Shown piece after piece: positions 19,776-29,423 of a DNA stretch of 64,000 nucleotides. Below the pieces are notes generated by a model. That model worked only from the letters and a program-made list of their open reading frames with translations. It was not told where the DNA came from and did no database searches. Made by a program: the position numbers and the translations under genes. Source of the DNA: Microthrixaceae bacterium (GTDB lineage: Bacteria > Actinomycetota > Acidimicrobiia > Acidimicrobiales > Microtrichaceae); NCBI GenBank assembly GCA_019694615.1, contig JAIBBP010000178.1, positions 25,229-89,228 of the forward strand. Reading direction: 5' to 3'. Position 1 is the stretch's first letter. Each line of letters opens with the position of its first letter.

Positions 19776-22373
19776 ATGTCTTCTGCGACTGCGAACAAGC
19801 TGCGTGTTGTTGTCATCGGCAACGGCATGGTGGGCCACCGCCTCCTGACCACCCTCGCCGACCTCGGCGCAATGGACAGCCTCGACGTCACGGTGCTTGG
19901 CGAGGAGACCCGTCCTGCGTACGACCGTGTCGCGCTGAGTTCGGTGTTCGACGGCAAGAACCCCGCCGGCCTCTCGATGGTCGAGGACGGGTTCTTCGAG
20001 CGTCACGGCATCGTCTGTCATCTGGGTGACCCGGTGACGTCAATCGACCGCACGAAGCGGACCGTGACAAGTGTGGGTGGCCTCGTTATCAACTACGACC
20101 GACTGGTGCTGGCCACCGGCTCGGCGCCGTTCGTGCCGCCCATGGAGGGAAGCGACGGGCCGGGATGCTTCGTCTACCGGACCCTCGACGACCTCGACGC
20201 GATCGCGCGGGCCGCCGCCGACCCGGCCGTACAACGGGGTACGGTCATCGGCGGTGGTCTGCTCGGCCTCGAAGCGGCCAACGCGCTGCGGAACCTGGGC
20301 CTCGAAACCGATGTCGTCGAGTTCGCTCCTCGGCTGATGCCGGTGCAGCTCGACGACGGCGGTGGACGTGCGCTTCGTCGGCACATCGAAGCGCTCGGTG
20401 TCGGCGTCCACTTGGAGCGACGGACCCTGTCCGTCGAATCCGACGGAGCGCGCCCGATGGCCTTGACGTTCGACGGCCACGATCCGCTGGCGACAGACCT
20501 GGTGGTGTTCTCGGCCGGGATCCGTCCCCGCGACCAGCTGGCACGCGACGCCGGCCTCGAGGTGGGCGAGCGTGGCGGGGTGTTGACCGACGCCACCCTC
20601 CTGACGAGCGACCCGGCGGTGTACGCGATCGGGGAGTGCGCGGCAGTCGACGGTCGCACGTACGGCCTCGTGGCACCCGGATATCAGATGGCTCGGGTTG
20701 TCGCCTCCCGCCTCGCTGCTGCGGCGACCGGCACCGAATGCGAGGACGTGTTCGAGGCGAGCGACATGTCGACGAAGCTCAAGCTGCTCGGTGTTGCTGT
20801 CGCCAGCGTCGGCGACGTGAACCCCCCGCCGGGGGTCGATCCCGGGGTGCGTCACCCGCTGATCTGGGACGATCCGAGCACCGGCGTGTACCAACGCCTC
20901 GACGTCGACGATGAAGGACGTGTCGTCGCAGCGGTGCTCGTCGGGGACGCAACTCAGTACGGCGAAATCCTGGCCACCTTCCGCAGCGGCGAGGCAGTCC
21001 CGGCGCCGGGGGAGCTTCTCCGACCGACCGCCACCGCCAACCCTGCGGAGGGCATCAGCCCGTCGATGCCCGTCTGCTCGTGCGAGAACGTGGCGGCCGG
21101 CGCGGTGCTGGACGCCGTCGCGACGGGCTGTTCGACCGTCGGGGAGATCAAGACGTGCACAGCAGCGGGCACCGGCTGTGGAGGTTGCCTCCCCGTCGTC
21201 GAGCAGGTACTCCGTTTCGGACTCGAAGCGCGGGGCGAAACGGTGTCGAGCGCACTGTGCGCCCACTTCGACCACTCCCGCGCCGAACTGTTCGAGATCA
21301 TCCGTATCCGCGGCCTCCGCAGCTTCGCTGAGGTCCTCGCCGAGCACGGCACCGAACGCTCGGCCGCAACCATCGCCGGCGCTGGCTGCGAGATCTGCAA
21401 GCCCGCAGTGGCTTCGATCCTCGCGTCGCTCGGCGGTGGGCACATCCTCGAAGGCGACCAGGCGTCGCTGCAGGACACCAACGACCACTTCCTCGCCAAC
21501 CTTCAGAAGGACGGGACCTACTCGGTCGTGCCCCGGATCCCCGGTGGCGAGATCACCCCCGAGAAGCTGATGGTCATCGGGCAGGTGGCGATCGACTTCG
21601 GCCTCTACACCAAGATCACCGGCGGTCAGCGCATCGACCTGTTCGGAGCCCGCGTGGAGCAACTCCCCCTGATCTGGCGGCGACTCGTCGACGCCGGGTT
21701 CGAGTCCGGACACGCCTACGGCAAGTCGCTGCGCACGGTGAAGTCGTGCGTTGGCGAGACGTGGTGCCGATACGGCGTAGCCGACTCCACGGCGATGGCC
21801 ATCTTGCTGGAGGAGCGCTACCGGGGTCTGCGTGCTCCACACAAGATCAAGCTCGCCGTGTCCGGGTGCGCCCGTGAGTGTGCAGAGGCGCAGAGCAAGG
21901 ACGTCGGTGTGATCGCGACGGAACGAGGCTGGAACCTTTGGGTCGGCGGCAACGGCGGGATGCGTCCGCGACACGCAGAACTGCTGGCGGAGGACCTCGA
22001 CGACGAGACGCTGGTTCGCTACATCGACCGGTTCCTCATGTACTACGTGCGAACCGCCGATCGGTTGCAGCGCACCGCATCATGGGTCGAGTCGCTCGAC
22101 GGGGGGCTCGACCACGTCAAAGCCGTCGTCATTGCGGACTCGCTCGGAGTGGCCGACGCTCTCGAGGAGATGATGGAAGCCCATGTTGCGACCTACGAGT
22201 GTGAGTGGAAGGCGACGATCGACGACCCGCAGCGGGCGGCCCGGTTCGTGTCCTTCGTGAACGCTCCCGACGAACCGGACCCCACCATCGTGTTCGTTCG
22301 TGAGCGCGATCAGATCCGGCCCGCTCGGCCTGACGAGCGGCCGTCCCCCGACCCCATGGAGGTGATGTCATGA
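19776..22373 (+). CDS. nirB: Assimilatory nitrite reductase (NADH) large subunit
   Basis: Reduces nitrite to ammonium in the cytoplasm using NAD(P)H. The 865-residue chain has an FAD/NAD(P) domain (about 8-330, starting VVVIGNGMVGHRLL, with GGGLLGLEAANAL). Two BFD-like [2Fe-2S] segments follow (CSCENVAAGAVLDAV from about 434, and a second ending GAGCEICKPAVASIL). The C-terminal part has nitrite/sulfite reductase half-domains, with the siroheme/[4Fe-4S] cysteines in SCVGETWCRYG (about 657) and SGCARECAEA (about 697). It overlaps nirD by 4 nt. The ATG at 19776 lacks a strong SD. Confidence 0.96.
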   Translation: MSSATANKLRVVVIGNGMVGHRLLTTLADLGAMDSLDVTVLGEETRPAYDRVALSSVFDGKNPAGLSMVEDGFFERHGIVCHLGDPVTSIDRTKRTVTSVGGLVINYDRLVLATGSAPFVPPMEGSDGPGCFVYRTLDDLDAIARAAADPAVQRGTVIGGGLLGLEAANALRNLGLETDVVEFAPRLMPVQLDDGGGRALRRHIEALGVGVHLERRTLSVESDGARPMALTFDGHDPLATDLVVFSAGIRPRDQLARDAGLEVGERGGVLTDATLLTSDPAVYAIGECAAVDGRTYGLVAPGYQMARVVASRLAAAATGTECEDVFEASDMSTKLKLLGVAVASVGDVNPPPGVDPGVRHPLIWDDPSTGVYQRLDVDDEGRVVAAVLVGDATQYGEILATFRSGEAVPAPGELLRPTATANPAEGISPSMPVCSCENVAAGAVLDAVATGCSTVGEIKTCTAAGTGCGGCLPVVEQVLRFGLEARGETVSSALCAHFDHSRAELFEIIRIRGLRSFAEVLAEHGTERSAATIAGAGCEICKPAVASILASLGGGHILEGDQASLQDTNDHFLANLQKDGTYSVVPRIPGGEITPEKLMVIGQVAIDFGLYTKITGGQRIDLFGARVEQLPLIWRRLVDAGFESGHAYGKSLRTVKSCVGETWCRYGVADSTAMAILLEERYRGLRAPHKIKLAVSGCARECAEAQSKDVGVIATERGWNLWVGGNGGMRPRHAELLAEDLDDETLVRYIDRFLMYYVRTADRLQRTASWVESLDGGLDHVKAVVIADSLGVADALEEMMEAHVATYECEWKATIDDPQRAARFVSFVNAPDEPDPTIVFVRERDQIRPARPDERPSPDPMEVMS

Positions 22374-22732
22374 CGTTCCTGCTCGACCCGCCGGCAACGA
22401 GTGTTGCTGTCTGTCCTGTTGACGACCTGGTTGACGACCGGGGAGTGTGCGCGCTGGTGAGCGACCGCCACGTCGCCGTGTTCCGGTTGTCGGGAACCAG
22501 GGAGCTGGTCGCCGTCGACAACGTCGATCCCTTCTCGGGAGCGTCGGTGTTGTCTCGTGGACTCGTCGGCTCGACCCGACGCGACGGGGCCTGGGTCACC
22601 TACGTCGCCTCGCCGCTCCGCAAGCAGCGCTTCGACCTCCGGACCGGTGTTTGCCTCGACGACCCGAACGTGGCTCTTGATCTGTTCGAGGTCACCGTGG
22701 ACCACGGGATGGTGATGGTCCAGGAGGTGTGA
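22370..22732 (+). CDS. nirD: Nitrite reductase small subunit
   Basis: A 120-residue Rieske-fold protein of the NirD type, with VAVCPVDDLVDDRGVCALVS at the start and VASPLRKQRFDLRTGVCLDD near the end. As is normal for NirD, the Cys/His ligands of a true Rieske cluster are absent. It stabilises or assists NirB. The ATGA overlap with nirB shows tight coupling. After it come 96 non-coding bases before the regulator gene. Confidence 0.9.
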   Translation: MTFLLDPPATSVAVCPVDDLVDDRGVCALVSDRHVAVFRLSGTRELVAVDNVDPFSGASVLSRGLVGSTRRDGAWVTYVASPLRKQRFDLRTGVCLDDPNVALDLFEVTVDHGMVMVQEV

Positions 22733-22828
22733 CGGGAGACCGGCACCGGTGCTGCGCCACCGCCGGTTCTCACGGCGGAGAAACGGCGACGAAACCGCGC
22801 CGTAACACGGGACCCCCACACTGACTCG

Positions 22829-23956
22829 ATGTTCCTCGGCGCCCTCAGTGGCTTCACCGTCGCCGTCACCGCTGACCGGCGGGCGGAGGAGCAGGCCCAA
22901 CTGATCGCCCGCAGAGGCGGTGAGGTGACGTTCGGCCCGGTCATCAAGACGAAGCCGTTGGCGGATGAAGCAGCGTTGGAAGAGGCGACGCGCCAACTCC
23001 TCATCGACCCCCCGGACGTTGCGGTGTTGTCGACGGCGCTGGGTGTCCGAGGCTGGTTCTCGGCCGTCGAGGCCCTCGGTCTGGCGGACGATCTCTCACA
23101 GGTGCTCGACGCCGCCGAGGTGATCGTGCGGGGACCGAAGGCGTCGGGTGCAGCGCTGACCGCTGGCGTCGACGTCGACTGGCAGGCGACCTCGGCGACG
23201 TACCGCGAGATCGTCGAGTACATGGCGGCTCGGCCGACCGTGGACGCGGCCGGGAAGCCGATTCGTGTCGCGGTGCAGTTGGACGGTGATCCTCGTTCGT
23301 CGCTCGCAGCGAGGCTGAGCGGATTGGGCTACGACGTGGTCACTGTGCCGGTCTATGAATGGCACCTACCTGACGATCTGACGGCGGCGGAACGTGTTGT
23401 TTCGGCGGTCGCCGACGGCACCGTCGATGCTGTGACGTTCACGTCGGCACACGCCGTCACGAACTTCGCGGTCATTGCCGATCGGGTGGGATTGCTGAGC
23501 GAGGTGCTCGCATCCGTCTCGCGTGGCACCGTGGCAGTTGTCTGCGTCGGCCCGGTGACCGCCGAGCGGGCCCGATCGGTCGGGTTCGAGTCGTGCATCG
23601 AGCCGGCCAACGCCCGGCTCGGTGCCATGGTGCAGGCGTTGGTTTCGGCGTTCTCGAATCGCGTCGTCGAGGTTGATCTGGACGGAACCCCCGTCTTGAT
23701 GCAAGGGAGGATGGTGTCGGTGGGCGATGGCGAACCGGTGCGATTGACCGAGCGTGAACGGGCGGTGCTGGGTCTGCTCGCGAAGCGACCCGGTGCAGTC
23801 GTCTCGAAGCAGACGCTGTTGGAGCAGGTCTGGGCAGGGGAGTCCGACGACCATGTCGTGGAAGTGACGATCGGTCGTCTTCGCCGTCGGCTCGGTGACG
23901 CCGGAGGATCGATCGAAACGGTGGTGAGGCGTGGATACCGCTTGGCGGTGCGATGA
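22829..23956 (+). CDS. HemD-like uroporphyrinogen-III synthase domain fused to winged helix
   Basis: A 375-residue protein. Residues about 5-265 match the uroporphyrinogen-III synthase fold (FTVAVTADRRAEEQAQLIARRG; later VDAVTFTSAHAVTNFAVIAD and VCVGPVTAERARSVG). Residues about 285-375 are an OmpR/PhoB-type winged helix (LTERERAVLGLLAKRPGAVV; VEVTIGRLRRRLGD; VVRRGYRLAVR). The same fusion lies beside narK and nirBD in mycobacteria and is taken as a regulator of nitrate and nitrite assimilation. Whether it also makes uro'gen III for the siroheme of NirB is open. Confidence 0.85.
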   Translation: MFLGALSGFTVAVTADRRAEEQAQLIARRGGEVTFGPVIKTKPLADEAALEEATRQLLIDPPDVAVLSTALGVRGWFSAVEALGLADDLSQVLDAAEVIVRGPKASGAALTAGVDVDWQATSATYREIVEYMAARPTVDAAGKPIRVAVQLDGDPRSSLAARLSGLGYDVVTVPVYEWHLPDDLTAAERVVSAVADGTVDAVTFTSAHAVTNFAVIADRVGLLSEVLASVSRGTVAVVCVGPVTAERARSVGFESCIEPANARLGAMVQALVSAFSNRVVEVDLDGTPVLMQGRMVSVGDGEPVRLTERERAVLGLLAKRPGAVVSKQTLLEQVWAGESDDHVVEVTIGRLRRRLGDAGGSIETVVRRGYRLAVR

Positions 23957-24050
23957 GTCCAGCGACTCACACTGTGATCAGGGCAGCGTGAGCCGAACGT
24001 CGCGGTCGCGTCATCGAGCCGGTACGGGACCGAAATCGGTGCTCGGCACG

Positions 24051-25595
24051 ATGATCGCCATGCCCCCCGCCTCAGTAGCATCGACCGCCTCCCTAACCGT
24101 CACCCCACGTGAACTCGTCGCCCGCATGTTCCGTCGAGACGCGTCGACCCGCGTTCTGCACCTCACGTGGTTCGCGTTCTTCCTGACGTTCGTCGCCTGG
24201 TTCAACTTCGCGCCGTTCGCCTCAACGATCGGTGACCAGTTCGGACTGTCGAAAGGCCAACTCGTCACCTTGGGGCTGTGCAACCTTGCTCTGACGGTTC
24301 CCGCCCGCCTGATCGTGGGCGGCCTGCTCGACCGGTTCGGCCCGCGGCGGACATTCTCGGCGATCCTGGTCTACGCCCTCGTCCCGTGCGTGCTGTCCGC
24401 GACGGCACAGTCCTTCTCGATGCTGGTGTTGAGCCGGCTACTGATGGGCATCGTCGGCGCCGGGTTCGTCGTCGGTATCCGGATGGTGTCGGAGTGGTTC
24501 AAACCCTCCGAGCTCGGTACTGCTGAAGGTATCTACGGCGGTTGGGGCAACTTCGGTGCCGCCGCCGCTGCGCTGGTCCTTCCTGTTCTGGCCGAAATCG
24601 TCGGTGGCCCCGACGGATGGCGGTGGGCGACCGCACTGGCGGGGGTGGTGGCCGCTGCGTACGGGATGGTGTATCTCCGCAGGGTCGACGACACGCCCGA
24701 CGGCGTCGCCTACGTGCGGGCCCGCAAGGCATCTGCGCTCGAGGTGACCAGCCGCGGCGCAGTGTGGGGGCTGATCGCCATGTCGGTGCCCCTGGGCCTG
24801 GCGCTTGTGGATATCGCCTGGCGGATCTTCCACGTCGACGTGATCTCCTCGGTGGTGTTCGGTATCGCCGTTGCGGTTTCCGCGGTCCTGTTGGGTTTGC
24901 AGATCGCCGCGGTGTGGAAGGTGAACGTGCGGGCGAGGACGTCGACCTACCCCGAATCGGAGCAGTACCCGTTCCGGTCGGTCGCCGTCCTGTCGTTCGC
25001 CTACATGTGCACCTTTGGTTCTGAACTCGCCGTCGTGTCGTTCCTGCCGGAGTTCTTCGAGTCGACGTGGGGTTTGTCGACTGCGGTCGCCGGTGCGGCC
25101 GCCGCGGCGTTCGCCGTCCTCAACCTCGTGTCACGGCCAGCAGGCGGGATGTTCTCCGACGCACTGTCGAGCAGGCGTCGGTGGTTGGCGCTTCTTCTCG
25201 GCGGCCTCGCCGTCGGATACCTCGTGTTGTCGCAGCTCAGCAGCGGTTGGCCGCTCGGTGTCGCTCTGGCGGCGGTCCTTGCCACGTCGGTGTTCGCCCA
25301 GGCGGGCAACGGCGCGGTGTACGCGATCGTCCCCCAGGTTCGCAAGCAGGTCAGCGGCCAGATCGCCGGCATGTGCGGCGCCTACGGCAATGTCGGCGGA
25401 ATCGTGTTCCTCACGGCGCTGGTGTTCGTGTCTCCTCAAGCCGTGTTCGCCATCATGGGACTGACCAGTCTGCTGGCGTTCCTTGCGTGTCGCTGGCTCG
25501 TGGAACCCACAACCGTGGCCGCTCCGCTGCACCTTGGCGACGCGGCTCGGCCTGTTGCCGACATAAGTTCGCCCGGCCTTGTCGGGGCGCGATGA
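24051..25595 (+). CDS. narK: NarK-type nitrate/nitrite MFS transporter
   Basis: A 514-residue major-facilitator protein with about twelve helices. N-terminal marks are HLTWFAFFLTFVAWFNFAPF and LVTLGLCNLALTVPARLIVG, with the MFS loop GGLLDRFGPRR. The nitrate signature regions are visible as GGWGNFGAAAAAL in helix 5 and the related GAYGNVGGIVFL in helix 11. The loop between helices 6 and 7 is extended (about 230-320). Start is uncertain between ATG 24051 and ATG 24060; upstream in-frame codons overlap the preceding regulator gene. The stop overlaps the next ATG, so import is coupled to the reductase genes. Confidence 0.9.
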   Translation: MIAMPPASVASTASLTVTPRELVARMFRRDASTRVLHLTWFAFFLTFVAWFNFAPFASTIGDQFGLSKGQLVTLGLCNLALTVPARLIVGGLLDRFGPRRTFSAILVYALVPCVLSATAQSFSMLVLSRLLMGIVGAGFVVGIRMVSEWFKPSELGTAEGIYGGWGNFGAAAAALVLPVLAEIVGGPDGWRWATALAGVVAAAYGMVYLRRVDDTPDGVAYVRARKASALEVTSRGAVWGLIAMSVPLGLALVDIAWRIFHVDVISSVVFGIAVAVSAVLLGLQIAAVWKVNVRARTSTYPESEQYPFRSVAVLSFAYMCTFGSELAVVSFLPEFFESTWGLSTAVAGAAAAAFAVLNLVSRPAGGMFSDALSSRRRWLALLLGGLAVGYLVLSQLSSGWPLGVALAAVLATSVFAQAGNGAVYAIVPQVRKQVSGQIAGMCGAYGNVGGIVFLTALVFVSPQAVFAIMGLTSLLAFLACRWLVEPTTVAAPLHLGDAARPVADISSPGLVGAR

Positions 25596-27214
25596 CCGAC
25601 GTGGCCGACCCGTCCGCCGTCGACCTGTTCGGCGAGTGGCACGACGGTGCCGGCGCATCCGGAATGCGCGCGCCGGGGGGCGGCACCGCGTATCGGGCGC
25701 TGTTGCCGGCCACCGCGCCCGGGCCGGGCCAGCAGTACCGCTTCGAGGTCGACCTCGACTCGTGCACCGGATGCAAGGCGTGTGTCGCCGCGTGCCATTC
25801 GCTCAACGGCCTCGACGAGGACGAAACCTGGCGTTCGGTCGGCCTGCTGGTAGGCGGCACCGCAGCGCCGCCAACCACAGCCACGGTTGCTACTCCCGTT
25901 GCGCCGTGGCAACAGCACGTCACAACGGCGTGCCATCACTGCCTGGAGCCGGCCTGTCTGGCCGGCTGCCCTGTCGAGGCGTACGAGAAGGACCCGATCA
26001 CCGGCATCGTTTCCCACCTCGACGACCAGTGCATCGGGTGCCGGTACTGCATGTTGACCTGCCCCTATGAGGTGCCGTCGTTCAACGAACGGCTCGGCGT
26101 GGTTCGCAAGTGCGACATGTGCAAGGACCGTCTCGCCGAAGGCGAGGAGCCGGCGTGTGTGCAGGGTTGTCCAACCGACGCGATCTCGATCGGTCTGGTG
26201 TCCACCGTTGAACTGCAGGCGGGCCTCGCCGTCGACCCGTCGGCTCGGCTCGTTCCCACGGCCCCGCGGTCGGCTCACACCCAGCCCACGACCGTCTACC
26301 TCACGCGCCGCCCTACGGCACCGCACAACGTGGTCGCCGCCGATGACCATCACGTCGTGCCCGCTCACAACCACCCACCCCTCGTCGCGATGCTCGTGCT
26401 GACCCAGATGTCGGTCGGAGCGTTCGTGCTGTCACACCTGCTCGACCTCTCCGGTGTGAGCGAAGCGGCCGGTTCGACGGCATCGGCGGTCCTGTCGTGG
26501 GTGTCAGCGCTTGTCGCCATCGGTGCCAGCGTCCTGCATCTGGGCCGCCCTCTCGTCGCCTGGCGCGCCGTGCTCGGCCTCCGACACTCGTGGCTCTCCC
26601 GTGAGATCGTTGCGTTCGGGGCTTACGCACCCCTCGGCGGGGCGACCGCTGCGGCATCAGCCGGTTGGCTGCCCAACGGTCTGACTCCGTGGCTGGCGAC
26701 AGCGACAGCCCTCGTCGGCCTAGCCGGAGTCGGATGCTCCGCGATGTTGTATGCGGTGACCGGCCGCCCCTACTGGCGCCTCGACCGCACGGTTGCCCGT
26801 TTCGTGGTCACGATGGCGGCGACGGGTGGCGCAGCGGTTGCCCTGGCGGACGTTGCGGTCGCCGGTGGGGAGCACGCAGCTGTCGCTGCGACGTGGGTGG
26901 CGACCTGCGGGATCGCCGTCGGCTGGATGATGACGTTCGTGTTCGTCGCTCGCCACCGAGGGGCCGCGGGGCCGCTCGGCCGGTCGGTGTCGCTGTTGAC
27001 CGGCGTTCTCAGCCCTCAGATGGGGCTGGCGTTCGGCGCGTCCGGTGTGGCCGTCGTCATCGCGGGCGGCGCGAGCGCCGGGTCGCCGTCGCCGACAGCG
27101 GCGGTCGTCCTCGCTGCGGTTGCGCTGCTCGCCGTCCTCGTAGCCGCCTGGATCGAGCGCGGCCTCTACTTCACCGGCGACTCGCCGGACCGGATGCCCG
27201 GAGCACTGCGATGA
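25592..27214 (+). CDS. Fused ferredoxin (DmsB-like) and DmsC/NrfD-like membrane subunit
   Basis: A 540-residue fusion. Residues about 45-215 are a DmsB-type four-cluster ferredoxin: CTGCKACVAACH, CHHCLEPACLAGCPVEAY, CIGCRYCMLTCPYEVP and CDMCKDRLAEGEEPACVQGC. After a linker, residues about 265-530 form eight or so membrane segments of the DmsC anchor type (MLVLTQMSVGAFVLSHLLDL onward). It should pass electrons between a membrane carrier, probably quinol, and the molybdoenzyme encoded next. DmsB and DmsC are usually separate polypeptides. The overlaps with narK and nasA (both ATGA) tie it to nitrate reduction. Confidence 0.85.
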   Translation: MTDVADPSAVDLFGEWHDGAGASGMRAPGGGTAYRALLPATAPGPGQQYRFEVDLDSCTGCKACVAACHSLNGLDEDETWRSVGLLVGGTAAPPTTATVATPVAPWQQHVTTACHHCLEPACLAGCPVEAYEKDPITGIVSHLDDQCIGCRYCMLTCPYEVPSFNERLGVVRKCDMCKDRLAEGEEPACVQGCPTDAISIGLVSTVELQAGLAVDPSARLVPTAPRSAHTQPTTVYLTRRPTAPHNVVAADDHHVVPAHNHPPLVAMLVLTQMSVGAFVLSHLLDLSGVSEAAGSTASAVLSWVSALVAIGASVLHLGRPLVAWRAVLGLRHSWLSREIVAFGAYAPLGGATAAASAGWLPNGLTPWLATATALVGLAGVGCSAMLYAVTGRPYWRLDRTVARFVVTMAATGGAAVALADVAVAGGEHAAVAATWVATCGIAVGWMMTFVFVARHRGAAGPLGRSVSLLTGVLSPQMGLAFGASGVAVVIAGGASAGSPSPTAAVVLAAVALLAVLVAAWIERGLYFTGDSPDRMPGALR

Positions 27215-29421
27215 GCCGGTTCGCGCTCCCGATCCCCCAACTGCGCGCGAGGACCGGACCGCGCACCGACGAGCTGGCACGCGTTCGCCTGGCATCGGCC
27301 GGCAGTGCCCGAGGCCGTCAGATTCCGGTCCGTCACGCTCCGACGTCGGTTGCGTCGTCGGTCTGCGGGTTCTGCTCCACCGGGTGTTCGCTCGACGTGC
27401 ACGTTCGTGACCGGCGACCGGTCAACGTCGTCCCGACCGACGTGTACCCCGTCAACAGCGGTTCGGCCTGCCCGAAAGGGTGGGAGGCGATGACGCCGAT
27501 GTCGTCGGCGGGCCGCGCAACCACCCCGCTGCTTCGGCGCGGCGGGCGGCTGGAGCCGGTGAGCTGGGACGTCGCGTTCGACGAGTTCTGCTCCAAGGTC
27601 CGTCGCGTACAAGCCGACCACGGTGCCGACTCCTTCGCCTTCCTCTCCACCGGCCAGATCGTCACCGAGGAGATGGCGCTGCTCGGCGCGGTCGCCAAGT
27701 TCGGGTTGGGCATGGTTCACGGCGACGGCAACACCCGCCAATGCATGGCCACAGCGGTCACCGCCTACAAGGAGTGCTTCGGGTTCGACGCACCGCCCTA
27801 CACCTACGCCGACTTCGAGGAATCCGACGTCGTCGTGCTGGTCGGCTCCAACCTGGCGATCGCCCACCCGATCATGTTCGAGCGGCTCCAGCGGAACCCG
27901 CACCGCCCCGAGATCATCGTCGTCGACCCGCGGGCCACCGAAACGGCCATGATTGCCACCCGGCACCTCGCGACCGCGCCGAAGAGCGACCAGACCCTGT
28001 TCTACGGCATCGCCCGCGAACTCATCGCCCGGGAAGCGATCGACCGTCGCTACATCGCCGAACACACGTCGGGTTTCGAGGACTACGCGGCGTTCGTCGC
28101 CGACTTCGATGCCGGCCGGGTGTGCGCCGCTACCGGCCTCGACGTCGAGTCCTACCTCGGAGCCATCGACGCCATCGCGGCAGGGAAGCGTGTCTCGTTC
28201 TGGTGGACGATGGGGGTCAACCAGGGACACGCCGCAACCCGCACCGCTCAGGCGATCATCGCCCTGGCCCTGATGACCGGAAACATCGGGCGACCGGGAA
28301 CCGGCGCCAACTCGATCACCGGGCAGTGCAACGCGATGGGCTCGCGCCTGTTCTCCAACACCGCCTCCCTGTTCTGCGGACGGGACACAACCAACCCCGA
28401 ACACCGTCAAGAGGTCGCCGACATCATCGGCATCGATGCGGCCGCGATACCTGATCGCCCGAGCTGGGCCTACGACCAGATCATCGAAGGCATCGTCAAA
28501 GGCAAGATCCGCGGGCTGTGGGTCATCGCCACCAACCCGGCGCACTCGTGGATCAACCACGGCCACCTCCACGACGTACTCGAACGGCTCGACGTGCTCG
28601 TCGTCCAAGACCTCTACGCCGACACCGAAACAGCGGTGCTCTCAGACCTCTTCCTTCCTGCCGCGGGATGGGCGGAGAAGGAAGGGACGTTCATCAACTC
28701 CGAACGGCGCATCGGACGGGTGCGGGCACTGCACCAACCGCCCGGCGACGCCCGCACCGACTTCGAGATCTTTCAGGGGATCGCCGAAGTGTGGGGATGC
28801 GGTCCGATGTTCCGACGCTGGCGCACACCGGCCAAGGTCTTCGACCTCCTCGCCGAACTCAGCCGCGGCCGGCCGTGTGACATCTCCGGAATCGGTGGGC
28901 ACACCGGCCTCGACGAGGTAGCGGTCGGCGTGCAGTGGCCCCAACCCGAAGGCTCTCTCGACACGGCCGTGGAACGCCGGCTGTTCGAGGACGGCCGGTT
29001 CTTCACGCCCGACCAGCGGGCCCGCTTCGTTTTCGAGGAGCCCACCGTCGCACCCGAACGGGCGTCGGACCGCTACCCACTCGTGCTGCTCACCGGCCGC
29101 GGTACCACCGCGCAATGGCACACCCAGACGAGAACGGGACGTTCACCGGTGCTCGCGGCGCTCGGCCCCGAACACCTCTACGTGGACATGTCGCCTGCCG
29201 ACGCCGAAGCCAGGGGGGTGAAGTCGGGAGACACCGTTGCCGTCACCTCGCGACGAGGTGCCGTCGAAGCCCGCGTGTTCGTCACCCCGTCAGTCGCCAC
29301 CGGACAGGTGTTCCTGCCGATGCACGACCGCCGGATCAATGTGTTGACCGCACCCGGTTTCGACCCATACTCCCGCCAGCCGTCGTACAAGCATTCAGCC
29401 GTGCAGGTCGCCGCTGTCTGA
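27211..29421 (+). CDS. nasA: NasA-type molybdopterin nitrate reductase catalytic subunit
   Basis: A 736-residue Mo-bis-MGD oxidoreductase. The N-terminal [4Fe-4S] site is CGFCSTGCSLDVHVRD with a distal GSACPKGWE. The MGD-binding phrases GVNQGHAATRTAQAII and TGNIGRPGTGANSITGQCNA match assimilatory nitrate reductases, and the C-terminal MopB domain has LLTGRGTTAQWHTQTRTGRS. There is no twin-arginine signal, so it is cytoplasmic. It is last in the nirBD-regulator-narK-ferredoxin/DmsC-nasA cluster, converting nitrate to nitrite for NirBD. Formate dehydrogenase-like activity is less likely given the neighbours. The stop is 2 nt from the convergent epimerase gene. Confidence 0.88.
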   Translation: MSRFALPIPQLRARTGPRTDELARVRLASAGSARGRQIPVRHAPTSVASSVCGFCSTGCSLDVHVRDRRPVNVVPTDVYPVNSGSACPKGWEAMTPMSSAGRATTPLLRRGGRLEPVSWDVAFDEFCSKVRRVQADHGADSFAFLSTGQIVTEEMALLGAVAKFGLGMVHGDGNTRQCMATAVTAYKECFGFDAPPYTYADFEESDVVVLVGSNLAIAHPIMFERLQRNPHRPEIIVVDPRATETAMIATRHLATAPKSDQTLFYGIARELIAREAIDRRYIAEHTSGFEDYAAFVADFDAGRVCAATGLDVESYLGAIDAIAAGKRVSFWWTMGVNQGHAATRTAQAIIALALMTGNIGRPGTGANSITGQCNAMGSRLFSNTASLFCGRDTTNPEHRQEVADIIGIDAAAIPDRPSWAYDQIIEGIVKGKIRGLWVIATNPAHSWINHGHLHDVLERLDVLVVQDLYADTETAVLSDLFLPAAGWAEKEGTFINSERRIGRVRALHQPPGDARTDFEIFQGIAEVWGCGPMFRRWRTPAKVFDLLAELSRGRPCDISGIGGHTGLDEVAVGVQWPQPEGSLDTAVERRLFEDGRFFTPDQRARFVFEEPTVAPERASDRYPLVLLTGRGTTAQWHTQTRTGRSPVLAALGPEHLYVDMSPADAEARGVKSGDTVAVTSRRGAVEARVFVTPSVATGQVFLPMHDRRINVLTAPGFDPYSRQPSYKHSAVQVAAV

Positions 29422-29423
29422 CG

